Positions 1 to 8,371 are shown, counted from the first letter of the stretch. The stretch: 64,000 bases of DNA from Alkalinema sp. CACIAM 70d (GCA_002148405.1 MUGG01000118.1:62001-126000), one strand, 5' to 3'. The notes: a model not told the origin generated them from the letters alone. Numbers and translations are program-made.

Positions 1-682
1 TGGGTTGTTGCTCGATCGCCCGTTTCACGAGAGGAGCCATTTTAGAGCGCCAATAGCGAATATCTGGCAAATCATTCATCATGGCCAATACCATCTGAGG
101 TCGTCGTGTTGCAATTGCGACCTCAGCTTTGCTGTAGGCATCTTCCGCTTGTTTCCACTTCACAGTCATGCTACCCATCAAGTTTTCTGCTTGAGTGTAA
201 GCGGGATCCTCTACAGGCACTTGGCGGAGGCGGTTGACGGCTCCCGCAAGGTTGCCAGCGTGCCATTGCTCTTGAGCTTCCACGATGAGTTGACGGCTGG
301 AAGACGGGCCAAATAATTTTGAGTGTTTACTTGATGTATCACAGGTCGTCACCGTCAAATTCCGATAGACCCAACCCGGCATGGGTGAATTAATTTTTAA
401 CCAACCATCGCGCTCGTCCACTACAACCAGATTGACCCCATTTTTGACGGTTCCCACAACATTGCTGGGCCCGACGGCAGGGGTCGATCGCACATTTAAT
501 AACGGTTGTGGATCAGCCGCTAAGGTCTGACAATCGCTGAGTTTTCCCAGTTGAACAGGGGAGGCATTTCTGGGATCAAAGGATTGGGATGGCTTGGGAC
601 GTAAAGTTACGTAGCCAACTCCCAGTAGTGTTACGCCCGCAGTAAACCACATCCCAACAATCAATGGCAGTTGCAATTTCAT
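1..682 (-). CDS. SH3b-domain protein with N-terminal anchor, truncated at window edge
   Basis: The minus frame is open from an ATG at 680-682 to the left edge, so the C-terminus is missing; at least 227 residues are present. Residues 5-26 form a hydrophobic segment that is a signal anchor or signal peptide. A bacterial SH3-like stretch follows (LNVRSTPAVG, then DERDGWLKI and PGWVYR), typical of SH3b domains that bind cell-wall peptides. After residue 125 the protein is helical and charged, like a TPR-type region. Probably an envelope protein exposed in the periplasm; the partner is unknown. The SH3b call is from motif shape only. Confidence 0.7.
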   Translation of the reverse strand, partial: MKLQLPLIVGMWFTAGVTLLGVGYVTLRPKPSQSFDPRNASPVQLGKLSDCQTLAADPQPLLNVRSTPAVGPSNVVGTVKNGVNLVVVDERDGWLKINSPMPGWVYRNLTVTTCDTSSKHSKLFGPSSSRQLIVEAQEQWHAGNLAGAVNRLRQVPVEDPAYTQAENLMGSMTVKWKQAEDAYSKAEVAIATRRPQMVLAMMNDLPDIRYWRSKMAPLVKRAIEQQP

Positions 683-959
683 GTTTACCCTGTCCTAACT
701 GTGACGAAGACATTCGAACTAGCCTGTAAGCAATCTATTCGAACCAATAAACTCACCGAGCTGTTCTAATCAGAAAACTTTGCTCAGTATGCCCAAAGGG
801 ATGGGAAAACTTGACCCCAAAAACCGCCCATTTCCTCACACAACCGCTCAGAAAGTTCGGTAACTCTACGGAAGGAGGGGACATAATGTCGCCAAGTTAT
901 CCGCTAGCTACCTGTCAAAAAATTAGATTCCTAGCTTGGGGTAGAAAATTAGCGTTGAA

Positions 960-991
960 CCTTAGCGTCAAGATGCCTTAGCGTCAAAAAA
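960..991. repeat. Two tandem 16-base units
   Basis: ccttagcgtcaagatg is followed directly by ccttagcgtcaaaaaa; the first 12 bases are identical. One of several short tandem duplications in leaders across this window. Confidence 0.8.
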
Positions 992-1016
992 AATTGAGTC
1001 AAAAATCAGGTAGCAG

Positions 1017-1069
1017 CCGTTTTGCAGACTGTTTTGTAAACATATGTTTCGATATTGCCGTCAAAACGG
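1017..1069. promoter_or_regulatory. Possible operator: palindrome AAACATATGTTT inside an inverted repeat
   Basis: A perfect 12-base palindrome (1038-1049) is centred between inverted arms ccgttttg (1017-1024) and caaaacgg (1062-1069), ending 10 bases before the likely -35 element. The next gene encodes a ribbon-helix-helix type protein, a class that often binds short palindromes at its own promoter. Autoregulation is inference. Confidence 0.4.
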
Positions 1070-1078
1070 TATTCTGTC

Positions 1079-1107
1079 TTGACAGCTTCCTGTACAATCG
1101 ATAGGGT
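1079..1107 (+). promoter_or_regulatory. Possible sigma70-type promoter
   Basis: TTGACA at 1079-1084 matches the -35 consensus. After 17 bases comes tagggt, a weak -10; taatat at 1106-1111 is an alternative with long spacing. It lies 35-60 bases before the RHH start codon. Confidence 0.45.
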
Positions 1108-1142
1108 AATATTCATACCCGGGTAAAACGATTTGAAGTTAT

Positions 1143-1490
1143 ATGCAAGATAAGCAGAAAGTTACGTTATATCTCCCCTCTGACCTGCATCGCCAACTCA
1201 AAATTCGTGCTGCTGTCGATGCTGAGCCAATGTCTTCCCTGGCAGAAAAAGCGATTTGTTTTTACCTGGCCCATCCTGAAGTGGTGGAATCGGTGGAAGC
1301 AATCCAAGGTCAGACCCATCGTGTGTACGCTTGTCCAGAGTGTCAATCGTCTTTGGTCATGCGGGAAGGGGAAATGGTGACTCTAGGGCAACAGCCTGGA
1401 GCTGTTCAGGAAACTGCGCTTTCGCTTGATGCAGTTACAAGTGCCGAACTTGTTTCAGGTCAAAGCGAAGAGGCGTTGGTAGCCTGTTAG
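1143..1490 (+). CDS. Small RHH-like protein with CPEC half zinc-knuckle
   Basis: 115 residues. The N-terminus (KVTLYLPSDLHRQLKIRAA, then MSSLAEKAI) has the strand-helix-helix pattern of ribbon-helix-helix DNA-binding proteins. Near residues 104-109 below the middle of the gene there is only one clear Cys pair, CPEC (about residues 64-67), so a complete zinc ribbon would need a dimer. The C-terminal third is low in pattern and ends in Cys. It lies 109 bases before ycf46 on the same strand and is probably co-transcribed. Likely a transcription regulator or an adaptor for the ATPase; function not established from sequence. Confidence 0.7.
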   Translation: MQDKQKVTLYLPSDLHRQLKIRAAVDAEPMSSLAEKAICFYLAHPEVVESVEAIQGQTHRVYACPECQSSLVMREGEMVTLGQQPGAVQETALSLDAVTSAELVSGQSEEALVAC

Positions 1491-1599
1491 TGAAGAGGAT
1501 TCGACAGCCTCGGCTTTGTTGAATCCTTCTAAGGTCTAGTCTGGGTTGCTTTGTTCATTGCATTCTCTGCAACATCCCTAACTTTGTGGTGGATCGTCT

Positions 1600-3120
1600 A
1601 TGCAAGAAGAACTCAGTGTTCTCATCCAAGCTCAATACCCGCTCATCTATCTTGTAACTTCCGAAGAAGAACGAGCGGAGCAAGCAATTTCAGAAATTGC
1701 TCAGAATAAGTTGGAGCGAACAGTTTATAGCTGGACGTTAACCCAAGGGATGGTTCAGTATGGACGTACAGGTCAACCGCCTCAGCCAGGTACCATTCCG
1801 CCCCAGCAGGCGATCGCGACTGCGATTCGCCAATCCGATCCCTCCATCTTCATCTTTAAAGATCTCCATCCCTTTCTCCATGACGGCACGGGTAGTGCAG
1901 AGGTTGTGCGTTGGATTCGGGATGCGATCGCAGCTTTTAAAGGGACTCAGAAAACAATTATTCTGATGTCTCCGGTGCAGCAGGTTCCGATCGAACTGGA
2001 AAAGGAAGTGGTGGTCATCGACTTTGCGCTTCCTTGCATGGCAGAGTTAAATGAAGTTCTCTCAAGGCAATTAGTTTCCCCCCGCGATCGACGGCTCTCC
2101 ACTGAAAGTCGGGAAAAGTTATTGAAAGCAGCGTTGGGTCTGACCCGAGATGAAGCTGAGAAGGTCTACCGCAAGGCTTATGTCACAGCGGGTCGAATGA
2201 CTGAAGAAGAGGTTGACATTGTTCTATCCGAGAAGAAGCAACTGATTCGTCGGAATGGCATCCTTGAATATATCGAGGAGGATGAAACGATTAGCGCGGT
2301 GGGTGGCCTAGAAGAGTTGAAGCATTGGCTGAAGCAGCGCTCTAATGCTTTTACAGAGCGGGCCAGAGAATATGGTTTGCCCCAGCCTAAAGGTATGCTA
2401 ATTTTGGGTGTTCCAGGGTGCGGAAAATCCCTAATTGCGAAAACTACATCCAAGTTGTGGGGATTGCCTCTGCTACGGCTTGATATGGGACGGGTTTATG
2501 ACGGCTCGACAGTGGGTAAGTCTGAAGCCAACCTGCGCAGTGCCTTGAAAACTGCGGAATCAATTTCGCCAGCCATTCTGTTTATCGATGAGTTGGATAA
2601 AGCCTTTGGAGGGGCGGGCGGCTCTGCGGATTCCGATGGTGGTACCTCTAGCCGGATTTTTGGTTCCTTCTTGACCTGGATGCAGGAAAAAACGTCTCCG
2701 GTTTTCGTGATGGCCACTGCCAACCGAGTCGAACGGCTGCCGGGTGAGTTTCTCCGCAAGGGTCGCTTTGATGAAATCTTCTTTGTTGACTTGCCCAATG
2801 CGGACGAGCGGCAAGATATCTTTAGAATTCATCTCCTGAAGCGCCGCCGAGATATCGATCGCTTCGATCTAGAACAACTCGCCAATGTCTGCGAAGGATT
2901 CTCCGGCGCTGAGATTGAACAAGCTTTAATTGCTGCTATGTACGAAGCATTTGCTCAGGATCGAGAGTTTACTCAGTTGGACATTATTGCGGCCTGTCGC
3001 GCTACGATGCCGCTGTCCAAGACGATGACTGAGCAAGTGACTGCGCTTCGGGACTGGGCTAGACAGCGTGCCCGTCCGGCAGCAGCCTCCATCGCAGAAT
3101 ATCAGCGATTGGAGTTCTAA
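1600..3120 (+). CDS. ycf46: Ycf46 family AAA+ ATPase (stress-responsive)
   Basis: 506 residues, the usual length for the family. Residues 1-220 form the Ycf46-type N-terminal domain. The AAA+ module follows with Walker A GVPGCGKS (270-277), Walker B ILFIDELDK (326-334), sensor and arginine-finger region (ATANR, then LRKGRFDEIFFVD) and a C-terminal helical lid. Family members occur in cyanobacteria and red-algal plastids and are linked to stress and inorganic-carbon responses; the substrate is unknown. Lies between an RHH-like gene and ycf35, suggesting a joint unit. All key nucleotide-binding residues are present, so it should be an active cytoplasmic ATPase. Confidence 0.93.
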   Translation: MQEELSVLIQAQYPLIYLVTSEEERAEQAISEIAQNKLERTVYSWTLTQGMVQYGRTGQPPQPGTIPPQQAIATAIRQSDPSIFIFKDLHPFLHDGTGSAEVVRWIRDAIAAFKGTQKTIILMSPVQQVPIELEKEVVVIDFALPCMAELNEVLSRQLVSPRDRRLSTESREKLLKAALGLTRDEAEKVYRKAYVTAGRMTEEEVDIVLSEKKQLIRRNGILEYIEEDETISAVGGLEELKHWLKQRSNAFTERAREYGLPQPKGMLILGVPGCGKSLIAKTTSKLWGLPLLRLDMGRVYDGSTVGKSEANLRSALKTAESISPAILFIDELDKAFGGAGGSADSDGGTSSRIFGSFLTWMQEKTSPVFVMATANRVERLPGEFLRKGRFDEIFFVDLPNADERQDIFRIHLLKRRRDIDRFDLEQLANVCEGFSGAEIEQALIAAMYEAFAQDREFTQLDIIAACRATMPLSKTMTEQVTALRDWARQRARPAAASIAEYQRLEF

Positions 3121-3127
3121 AAGCTTT

Positions 3128-3171
3128 CTCCTGGTTCCCAACAGGAGGGAGGCTAGTTCCTAGGAGCTAGC
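3128..3171 (+). promoter_or_regulatory. Two adjacent hairpins between ycf46 and ycf35
   Basis: Arms ctcctg/caggag (3128-3147) are followed by a near-perfect 20-base palindrome with gctag/ctagc ends (3152-3171). There is no T run, so these look like RNA processing or stability elements, or an attenuator, rather than a simple terminator. Confidence 0.5.
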
Positions 3172-3300
3172 ACGTGACAAGTGAAGCGAATAGCTACTTC
3201 CCAATAGCTAAATGCTTTTAACAATGCCTTTGACATTGTTTCGACATAGTTTCTTTGACACTGTTGTCGTTGTTTGCAAATTTCCACGGAGGAAACTCTC

Positions 3301-3654
3301 ATGTCTCACTTTAGCACTCTGCGCACCAAAATTACCGATGCGGAAATCCTGAAAAGCTCTCTGCGTGACCTCGGCATCAACGTGAAGAGTGAAGCAGATG
3401 TTCGCGGATACAACGGTCAGCGAGTTCGGGCAGACATTGTGGCTGTTCTGGATGGTGAGTATGACCTGGGCTGGTCTCGCAATGCTGATGGCACCTTCGA
3501 TCTGATTGCTGATCTTTGGGGTGTGGCTAAGAAGCACAACCAAACGGAACTGATCAACTCCATCAACCAGAAGTACGCTGTCAACAAGACCCTGGCGGAA
3601 GTCAAGCGGCCTGGTCTGAGCAATGCCAACGTCAAGTTGGTTCTGCAAAAATAG
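3301..3654 (+). CDS. ycf35: Ycf35 / DUF1257 family protein
   Basis: 117 residues from the ATG at 3301, which has GGAGG at 3288-3292, eight bases upstream. An in-frame upstream start at 3274 lacks such a site. The sequence opens MSHFSTLRTKITD and has the compact pattern of DUF1257 proteins, conserved in cyanobacteria and some plastids; function unknown. The length matches the family and no membrane segment is seen. It follows ycf46 after a hairpin pair and is followed by a terminator, so it probably ends this transcription unit. Soluble, likely cytoplasmic. Confidence 0.88.
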   Translation: MSHFSTLRTKITDAEILKSSLRDLGINVKSEADVRGYNGQRVRADIVAVLDGEYDLGWSRNADGTFDLIADLWGVAKKHNQTELINSINQKYAVNKTLAEVKRPGLSNANVKLVLQK

Positions 3655-3677
3655 TTTCTCTGCGCGTTCCCAAGCTG

Positions 3678-3705
3678 ACGGGTTAGCCAATGGTTAGCCC
3701 GTTTT
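3678..3705 (+). terminator. Rho-independent terminator after ycf35
   Basis: acgggttagcc (3678-3688) pairs with ggttagcccgt (3692-3702) with two wobble positions around a 3-base loop, followed by a T run. It lies 24 bases past the ycf35 stop codon. Confidence 0.7.
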
Positions 3706-3710
3706 CTCTG

Positions 3711-3738
3711 GCGGAGATACCCGATCGGGTGTCTCCGC
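3711..3738. other. 12-base-pair hairpin with GATC loop
   Basis: gcggagataccc and gggtgtctccgc pair over 12 positions with one G-T wobble and loop gatc. It follows the terminator directly without its own + strand T run. Its core cccgatcggg recurs just after the next gene. Confidence 0.65.
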
Positions 3739-3814
3739 TGTACTTTGGGCGATGGAATGTTAGGGTTAAACAGTCAATGTACCTCCTACCCTTTGTGAGT
3801 TTGGGATAGTCACC

Positions 3815-4657
3815 ATGCAACCATTAATTGAGGATCTCGTTGCCAGGATTAATCAGATTGTTCGGGACTGTGGTCAATCTGCTAAACACTTGGCGGCTCA
3901 AGGGTTTGAAATCTATCAAAAGGGGCCGGGAGATTATGTAACTGATGTCGATCGAGCCTTAGATGAGCAACTAACCCGAGCATTTGGTTGTCTCCTGCCA
4001 GAGGACAGTTTAGTCACTGAGGAAAATACGGCTTCTCTACAAAGTTTTTATAATTTGACCCAACGAATCTGGTGCGTGGATCCCTTAGATGGAACCCAGG
4101 ACTTTATGAATGGTGATCCAGACTATGCGGTTATGGTTGGAGCGTTGCTGGGCAAGCCGTTGGCTGGCTGGATTTATGCCCCAGAATACGACATGTTGTA
4201 TTTTGGGGGGCCGGAACTGGGGTTGTGGCAACGCAAAGGAGATCTAGAAAAGTATCCATTGATCCCCCATCCTGTTGAACAAAGTCAGCGATTGATTATT
4301 GGCTATAAAGATTTGCAGAATTATGGTTCGGCAATTCAAATCCAATTACCCCAAGTTGAATTCTGGCAACGTCCTGGTAGCTTTGGACTGAAGGTTCTAG
4401 AAGTGCTACAGGGGCAGGCAGGTGCCTATGTCTACTTGAATCAGCGGGTTAAGGTTTGGGATACAGTTGCGCCCATCGCGATCGCACGGGCAGCTGGATT
4501 GCAATGTTGTGATTTATCTGGACAGCCGATCGGGTATGAGACTGACCAAATTCATCCAGAGACCTTAGCGCACCTGCAGCCGATCGTGATTGGTTGGCCG
4601 CCGGTAGTAAACGGTTTGCTGCCAGCTTTGGCAAAAGCTGTGAACGTTAGCGTTTAA
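3815..4657 (+). CDS. Inositol monophosphatase family phosphatase (CysQ-like)
   Basis: 280 residues. Metal-binding motifs of the Li-sensitive phosphatase superfamily are present: DYVTDVD (40-46), VTEEN (67-71), DPLDGT (89-94) and a late WDTVAP motif. This supports a Mg-dependent sugar- or nucleotide-phosphate phosphatase. Likely substrates are 3'-phosphoadenosine 5'-phosphate (CysQ role), inositol phosphate or a sugar bisphosphate; sequence alone does not decide. Cytoplasmic, no signal peptide. It lies between ycf35 and a Crp-type regulator but is separated from both by hairpins, so it is probably expressed alone. Confidence 0.85.
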   Translation: MQPLIEDLVARINQIVRDCGQSAKHLAAQGFEIYQKGPGDYVTDVDRALDEQLTRAFGCLLPEDSLVTEENTASLQSFYNLTQRIWCVDPLDGTQDFMNGDPDYAVMVGALLGKPLAGWIYAPEYDMLYFGGPELGLWQRKGDLEKYPLIPHPVEQSQRLIIGYKDLQNYGSAIQIQLPQVEFWQRPGSFGLKVLEVLQGQAGAYVYLNQRVKVWDTVAPIAIARAAGLQCCDLSGQPIGYETDQIHPETLAHLQPIVIGWPPVVNGLLPALAKAVNVSV

Positions 4658-4668
4658 TCCGAATGGCT

Positions 4669-4682
4669 CACCCGATCGGGTG
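4669..4682. other. 14-base perfect palindrome after the phosphatase gene
   Basis: cacccgatcgggtg starts 12 bases past the stop codon. It has no T run. It shares its core with the hairpin at 3711-3738, so the phosphatase gene is flanked on both sides by the same palindromic core. Confidence 0.6.
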
Positions 4683-4776
4683 GACTTCGGGGCAATGCAA
4701 TTTTTATTTGGGATTCGGGGCACAATAAAGTCAGGAGCAGCCTGTATCGACTCATGGACTGAGGATCCGTAAATTC

Positions 4777-4811
4777 TCAATCCTAGGATTGATAGGATGA
4801 CTGCCATCCTA
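4777..4811. promoter_or_regulatory. Palindrome plus hairpin in the leader of the Crp-type gene
   Basis: tcaatcctaggattga (4777-4792) is a perfect 16-base palindrome. It abuts a second hairpin, taggatg/catccta (4793-4811). The pair lies 130-165 bases before the regulator start and could be an operator or a leader structure. It does not match the TGTGA-N6-TCACA Crp consensus. Confidence 0.45.
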
Positions 4812-4940
4812 GATAAAGTTTACTCAATGCAGCATTAGCCAAGGTGTTCTCTGTTCTGTAGAGGCCTTTGGGTTGTTACATTGAGAAATTTAACTTTGAT
4901 TCAGGCCCCACATCCGCTTTTTTCGCCCTGAACCGCTTCC

Positions 4941-5639
4941 ATGCAAACCGAAGTTATCAGTGAATTGTTTCCCCTTCTCGCCGCTGCTAATCCGGAAACT
5001 TTGGATTGGTTGCTGTCTGTTGCTGTTGAGCATGAATATCCTTCAGGTCGAGCTGTCTTGATGGAAGATGCCTGGGGAAATGCCGTCTACTTTGTCCTGT
5101 CGGGATGGGTCAAGGTGCGGCGTCACTCGGGTACCGGAGAAGATGTTGCCACTTTAGCGATTCTAGGTAAAGGGGATTTCTTCGGAGAAATGGCCGTTTT
5201 AGACGAGTCTCCCCGATCGACGGATGTGATTGCACTCACTCCGGTGAAGCTTCTTAGCATTGCAGCTCAGCGGTTTATCCAAACTCTGTTTAAAGATCCA
5301 CAGTTGCATCATCGGATGTTGCAACTAATGGTGCGTCGGCTGCGTCAGACTAACCTCCGGTTCCAACTGCGGGATCAACCGCCTGCAATTAAGCTGATCC
5401 ATACGCTGGTGGCACTGGCAGAAGCCTACGGGCAACCGTCAGGGGCGGGAATAGATATTTTTAATATTGCTGCCAAAGATTTGGCGGATGTTTCGGACAT
5501 CAATGCCGATGAAGCTGCCAAAATTCTGGTGAAGCTGACGGAGAAAGGTTGGGTCAAGATTGATGCGGAACGGCATACGATGCATCTTCCCAACTTGAAG
5601 CAGTTGCACCAAATTTTACACAAAGCCAATGGTGGCTAG
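4941..5639 (+). CDS. Crp/Fnr family cyclic-nucleotide-binding regulator
   Basis: 232 residues. Residues about 20-125 form the cNMP-binding beta-roll, with a phosphate-binding cassette GEMAVLDESPRSTD that keeps the Glu and Arg-Ser used to bind cyclic nucleotide. A long dimer helix follows, then a C-terminal winged helix (about 165-220, LADVSDINADEAAKIL). No Cys cluster for an Fnr-type Fe-S centre is seen. It probably senses cAMP or cGMP and binds DNA as a dimer; it may be related to SyCRP1-type regulators, but target genes cannot be read from here. Stands alone on the + strand. Confidence 0.88.
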   Translation: MQTEVISELFPLLAAANPETLDWLLSVAVEHEYPSGRAVLMEDAWGNAVYFVLSGWVKVRRHSGTGEDVATLAILGKGDFFGEMAVLDESPRSTDVIALTPVKLLSIAAQRFIQTLFKDPQLHHRMLQLMVRRLRQTNLRFQLRDQPPAIKLIHTLVALAEAYGQPSGAGIDIFNIAAKDLADVSDINADEAAKILVKLTEKGWVKIDAERHTMHLPNLKQLHQILHKANGG

Positions 5640-5795
5640 GGGCGATACGCTGAGGATTATATGCTCAAGGATTTATGGCGTCTGATTGATCTATCTGATT
5701 GAATTAATTGTGCGCTTATACCCTAGAACAGTAGTCACAGATGAAATTCCTGCGGCATGATGGACTAAATCTATCATCTTGCCGGAGTGTTTTCT

Positions 5796-7634
5796 ATGGG
5801 TCAAGAAGAACTCGTCTACACCTCAATGCCCTGCTCTAAGGAAACAAAAGTACAGGATCGAAATTCCACAGACGAGTCTCCGATCGGCACGATTTCGACG
5901 TTAAAGTTGCATTACCAAGTGGCGATGCCCCAACCGACTAATCACTTGTTGGAGGTGACGTTCAGGGTGACGGGGTGGAACCAGGATGCTTTAGATGTGA
6001 AAATGCCTGTATGGACTCCTGGTTCCTACTTAGTGCGGGAATATTCTCGGCATCTCCAGAATTTTGAGGCGAAAACGGGATCCGGTGAACGATTAGCGTT
6101 CCAGAAATTAGCGAAAAACCACTGGCGCATTCAGACTCAAGGGGAATCTGCTGTGGTGATTAGTTACAAAGTTTATGCCAATGAATTAACCGTACGCACG
6201 AATCATCTCGATCGAACCCATGGATACTTTAACGGAGCCGCTACTTTTTTCTATATCCCTGGCTATCAAACACAGTCGATAATAGTCACGATCGTGCCTC
6301 CCAGTCCCGATTGGCAAGTTGCAACCGTCTTACCTGCCATCGCTGAGAATACCTATTTGGCACGGGATTTTGACACGTTGGTCGATAGTCCTTTTGAAGT
6401 GGGCTTGCAAACGCAACTGAACTTTGAAGTCTTAGGCAAACATCACCAATGGGTTATTTGGGGCAAGGGAAATGTGAATCCTGAGCGATTGATTGCAGAT
6501 ACGCAGAAGATTATCAAAGCTGAAGCGGAGATGTTTGGTGGACTGCCCTACGATCGCTATTTGTTCATTTTGCATCTGACCAAAGGCTATGGTGGTTTAG
6601 AGCATAAGGACTGTTGTTCGCTGATTTACGATCGTAATGGGTTTAGGAAACAGAAGGATTACGAATCTTTTCTACAATTAGTAGCCCATGAATTTTTCCA
6701 TCTTTGGAATGTTAAGCGCATTCGGCCTAAGGCATTAGAAATTTTTGATTATGATCAAGAAAACTACACGCCTTCTTTATGGTTTTGTGAAGGGGTAACA
6801 AGTTACTACGATAATCTGTTTCCACTTCGCGCAGGAATTTATGGAGCAAAAACCTATCTAAGGTGTTTAAGTCAGGAAATTACTCGATATTTAACAACGC
6901 TGGGACGATTGGTACAACCCTTGAGCGAATCAGGATTTGATGCCTGGATTAAACTGTATCGACCGGACTCAAACACACCCAACTCCCAGATGTCTTATTA
7001 CTTAAAGGGGGCAATGGTTACGCTTTTATTAGATCTAGAGATCCGCAAACGTCATCATAATCAGAAGTCTTTTGATGATGTGATGCGAATCATGTGGGAA
7101 CGGTTTGGAAAAGATGAAGTGGGATTTACTCCACAGGATGCAAAGTCTATCATTGAGTCGGTGGCGGGAGCTGATTTAACGGACTTCTTCGATCGCTACC
7201 TGCATGGACTGGATGAACTAGATTTTGCAGCTTATCTCCAGGAATTTGGCTTACAGTTAGAGTCCAATGCTGGGCAGGGCCTTGCGCTAACTTGGGGGGC
7301 ACGGGTGGTTTCAGAGCAGAATCGAACGATCGTGAAATCGGTGGCATTTAACTCCCCAGCCCAGTTAGCGGGTTTGGATGCGGGGGATGAATTAGTTGCG
7401 ATCGATGGGTTGCGAGCAACGGTAGATGAGGTCAACGATCGTCTCCAAATGGCTCAGGTGGGTGATGGGATAGAAGTCACATTTTTCCACCAAGATGAAC
7501 TACAAACCGCACAAGTGATATTAGCTGAACCACAACCCACCCAGTTTAAAATTGTGCCAGTTAAGTCGCCGACAGAGCGACAGGCGTCCTTCTTTACAGG
7601 GTGGCTGGGGGAATCTCTGGCGGATTTGCAATAA
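5796..7634 (+). CDS. M61 family metallopeptidase with C-terminal PDZ domain
   Basis: 612 residues from the ATG at 5796, with GGAG eight bases upstream; a GTG at 5787 is an alternative. An N-terminal beta domain precedes the thermolysin-like core with zinc motif HEFFH (298-302) and a downstream Glu ligand in FCEGVTSYYD (E332). Residues about 500-590 form a PDZ domain (GLDAGDELVAIDG). This is the full M61 (glycyl aminopeptidase-like) layout, predicting zinc-dependent cleavage of small N-terminal residues. No signal peptide was recognised. The 3' end overlaps the convergent gene by 41 bases. Confidence 0.9.
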   Translation: MGQEELVYTSMPCSKETKVQDRNSTDESPIGTISTLKLHYQVAMPQPTNHLLEVTFRVTGWNQDALDVKMPVWTPGSYLVREYSRHLQNFEAKTGSGERLAFQKLAKNHWRIQTQGESAVVISYKVYANELTVRTNHLDRTHGYFNGAATFFYIPGYQTQSIIVTIVPPSPDWQVATVLPAIAENTYLARDFDTLVDSPFEVGLQTQLNFEVLGKHHQWVIWGKGNVNPERLIADTQKIIKAEAEMFGGLPYDRYLFILHLTKGYGGLEHKDCCSLIYDRNGFRKQKDYESFLQLVAHEFFHLWNVKRIRPKALEIFDYDQENYTPSLWFCEGVTSYYDNLFPLRAGIYGAKTYLRCLSQEITRYLTTLGRLVQPLSESGFDAWIKLYRPDSNTPNSQMSYYLKGAMVTLLLDLEIRKRHHNQKSFDDVMRIMWERFGKDEVGFTPQDAKSIIESVAGADLTDFFDRYLHGLDELDFAAYLQEFGLQLESNAGQGLALTWGARVVSEQNRTIVKSVAFNSPAQLAGLDAGDELVAIDGLRATVDEVNDRLQMAQVGDGIEVTFFHQDELQTAQVILAEPQPTQFKIVPVKSPTERQASFFTGWLGESLADLQ

Positions 7635-8349
7635 GGGTATTGGCGGCAACTGCAAGAGCTGATAGAGGGGGATTGACGACTGCAATAGAAGGATACAGGC
7701 AGGGAAATTGCATGACATCAGCGGGAGTTTGTTCCGAGGGATTAATGCTAGCATCGACGCGGTTAACTCGTTGTAGCGCGTAGGCCACGAGTTCTGAGCA
7801 AAAGAGGGCTGACAGATCCTGAACATTGCCCCCACAAATGTCATCCATCACATCCATGCCTGCGCCGATCGCTTGAACAAAATCGTAGGGAATTTGTTGT
7901 TGTTCAAGCTCCCATAACCAGGATTGCAAATTGACGATTTCGGATGCGGTTAAAGGTGGATGGAGGGCAGCCCATCGTGCAGGAGTTTTACTAGCCGCTA
8001 TGCGATGGGACAGCCATTGCAGTTGCATTCCAAAGTTACGTTGACCTGTGCCCACGCTGGGAAGACTGGTATCAATGTGGGATTCTGCAATGAGAATGTT
8101 GTCACCTTCGTCATTGGTACGATCGACCGAAAAGACAATAGCGACATGAACATGGTCGGATTGAGTTGCAAGTTTGACAACGTTAGAGGGAATGTCGCTT
8201 CCCGAGAAGACCAAAACATCACCGGGTTGAATTGTAAGTTGCAGTGCAGCGTAGGAAATTTCGCTGGGGCGATCTAGTTCGTTGTCCAATGACATATCAC
8301 TATTCTGATTCATCTCTGGTGAGATTATAACTGGTAAGGGTTTTGTCAA
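7594..8349 (-). CDS. Permuted papain-like (YiiX/NlpC-P60 type) protein
   Basis: 251 residues. An LQPGDVLVFSG opening is followed by a conserved His segment (SDHVHVAIV) and a later Cys segment (ALFCSELVAYAL). This order, His before Cys, is the circularly permuted NlpC/P60 arrangement of YiiX/YebB-type cysteine hydrolases. The role may be amide or peptide-linked lipid hydrolysis, but the substrate is unknown. The first 30 residues are not conserved-looking, so translation may start at an internal Met (for example the MNQNSD Met). Convergent with the M61 gene; their 3' ends overlap. Confidence 0.75.
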   Translation of the reverse strand: MTKPLPVIISPEMNQNSDMSLDNELDRPSEISYAALQLTIQPGDVLVFSGSDIPSNVVKLATQSDHVHVAIVFSVDRTNDEGDNILIAESHIDTSLPSVGTGQRNFGMQLQWLSHRIAASKTPARWAALHPPLTASEIVNLQSWLWELEQQQIPYDFVQAIGAGMDVMDDICGGNVQDLSALFCSELVAYALQRVNRVDASINPSEQTPADVMQFPCLYPSIAVVNPPLSALAVAANTLIANPPEIPPATL

Positions 8350-8371
8350 GAAATAATATCCCCGATTCAGT

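Larger units (their letters stand above)
683..1142. other. Divergent intergenic region before the RHH gene
   Basis: 460 bases lie between the divergently transcribed SH3b gene and the RHH/Ycf46 cluster. The region holds a 16-base tandem duplication (960-991), an 8-base inverted repeat flanking a 12-base palindrome (1017-1069) and a likely promoter (1079-1107). No coding frame with a credible start was seen. Confidence 0.6.

Noticed and set aside
5..316. 103-codon plus-strand frame at the left edge
   Set aside because: It runs antisense to the SH3b-protein gene, has no ribosome binding site and no family pattern; the minus frame is continuous and protein-like.
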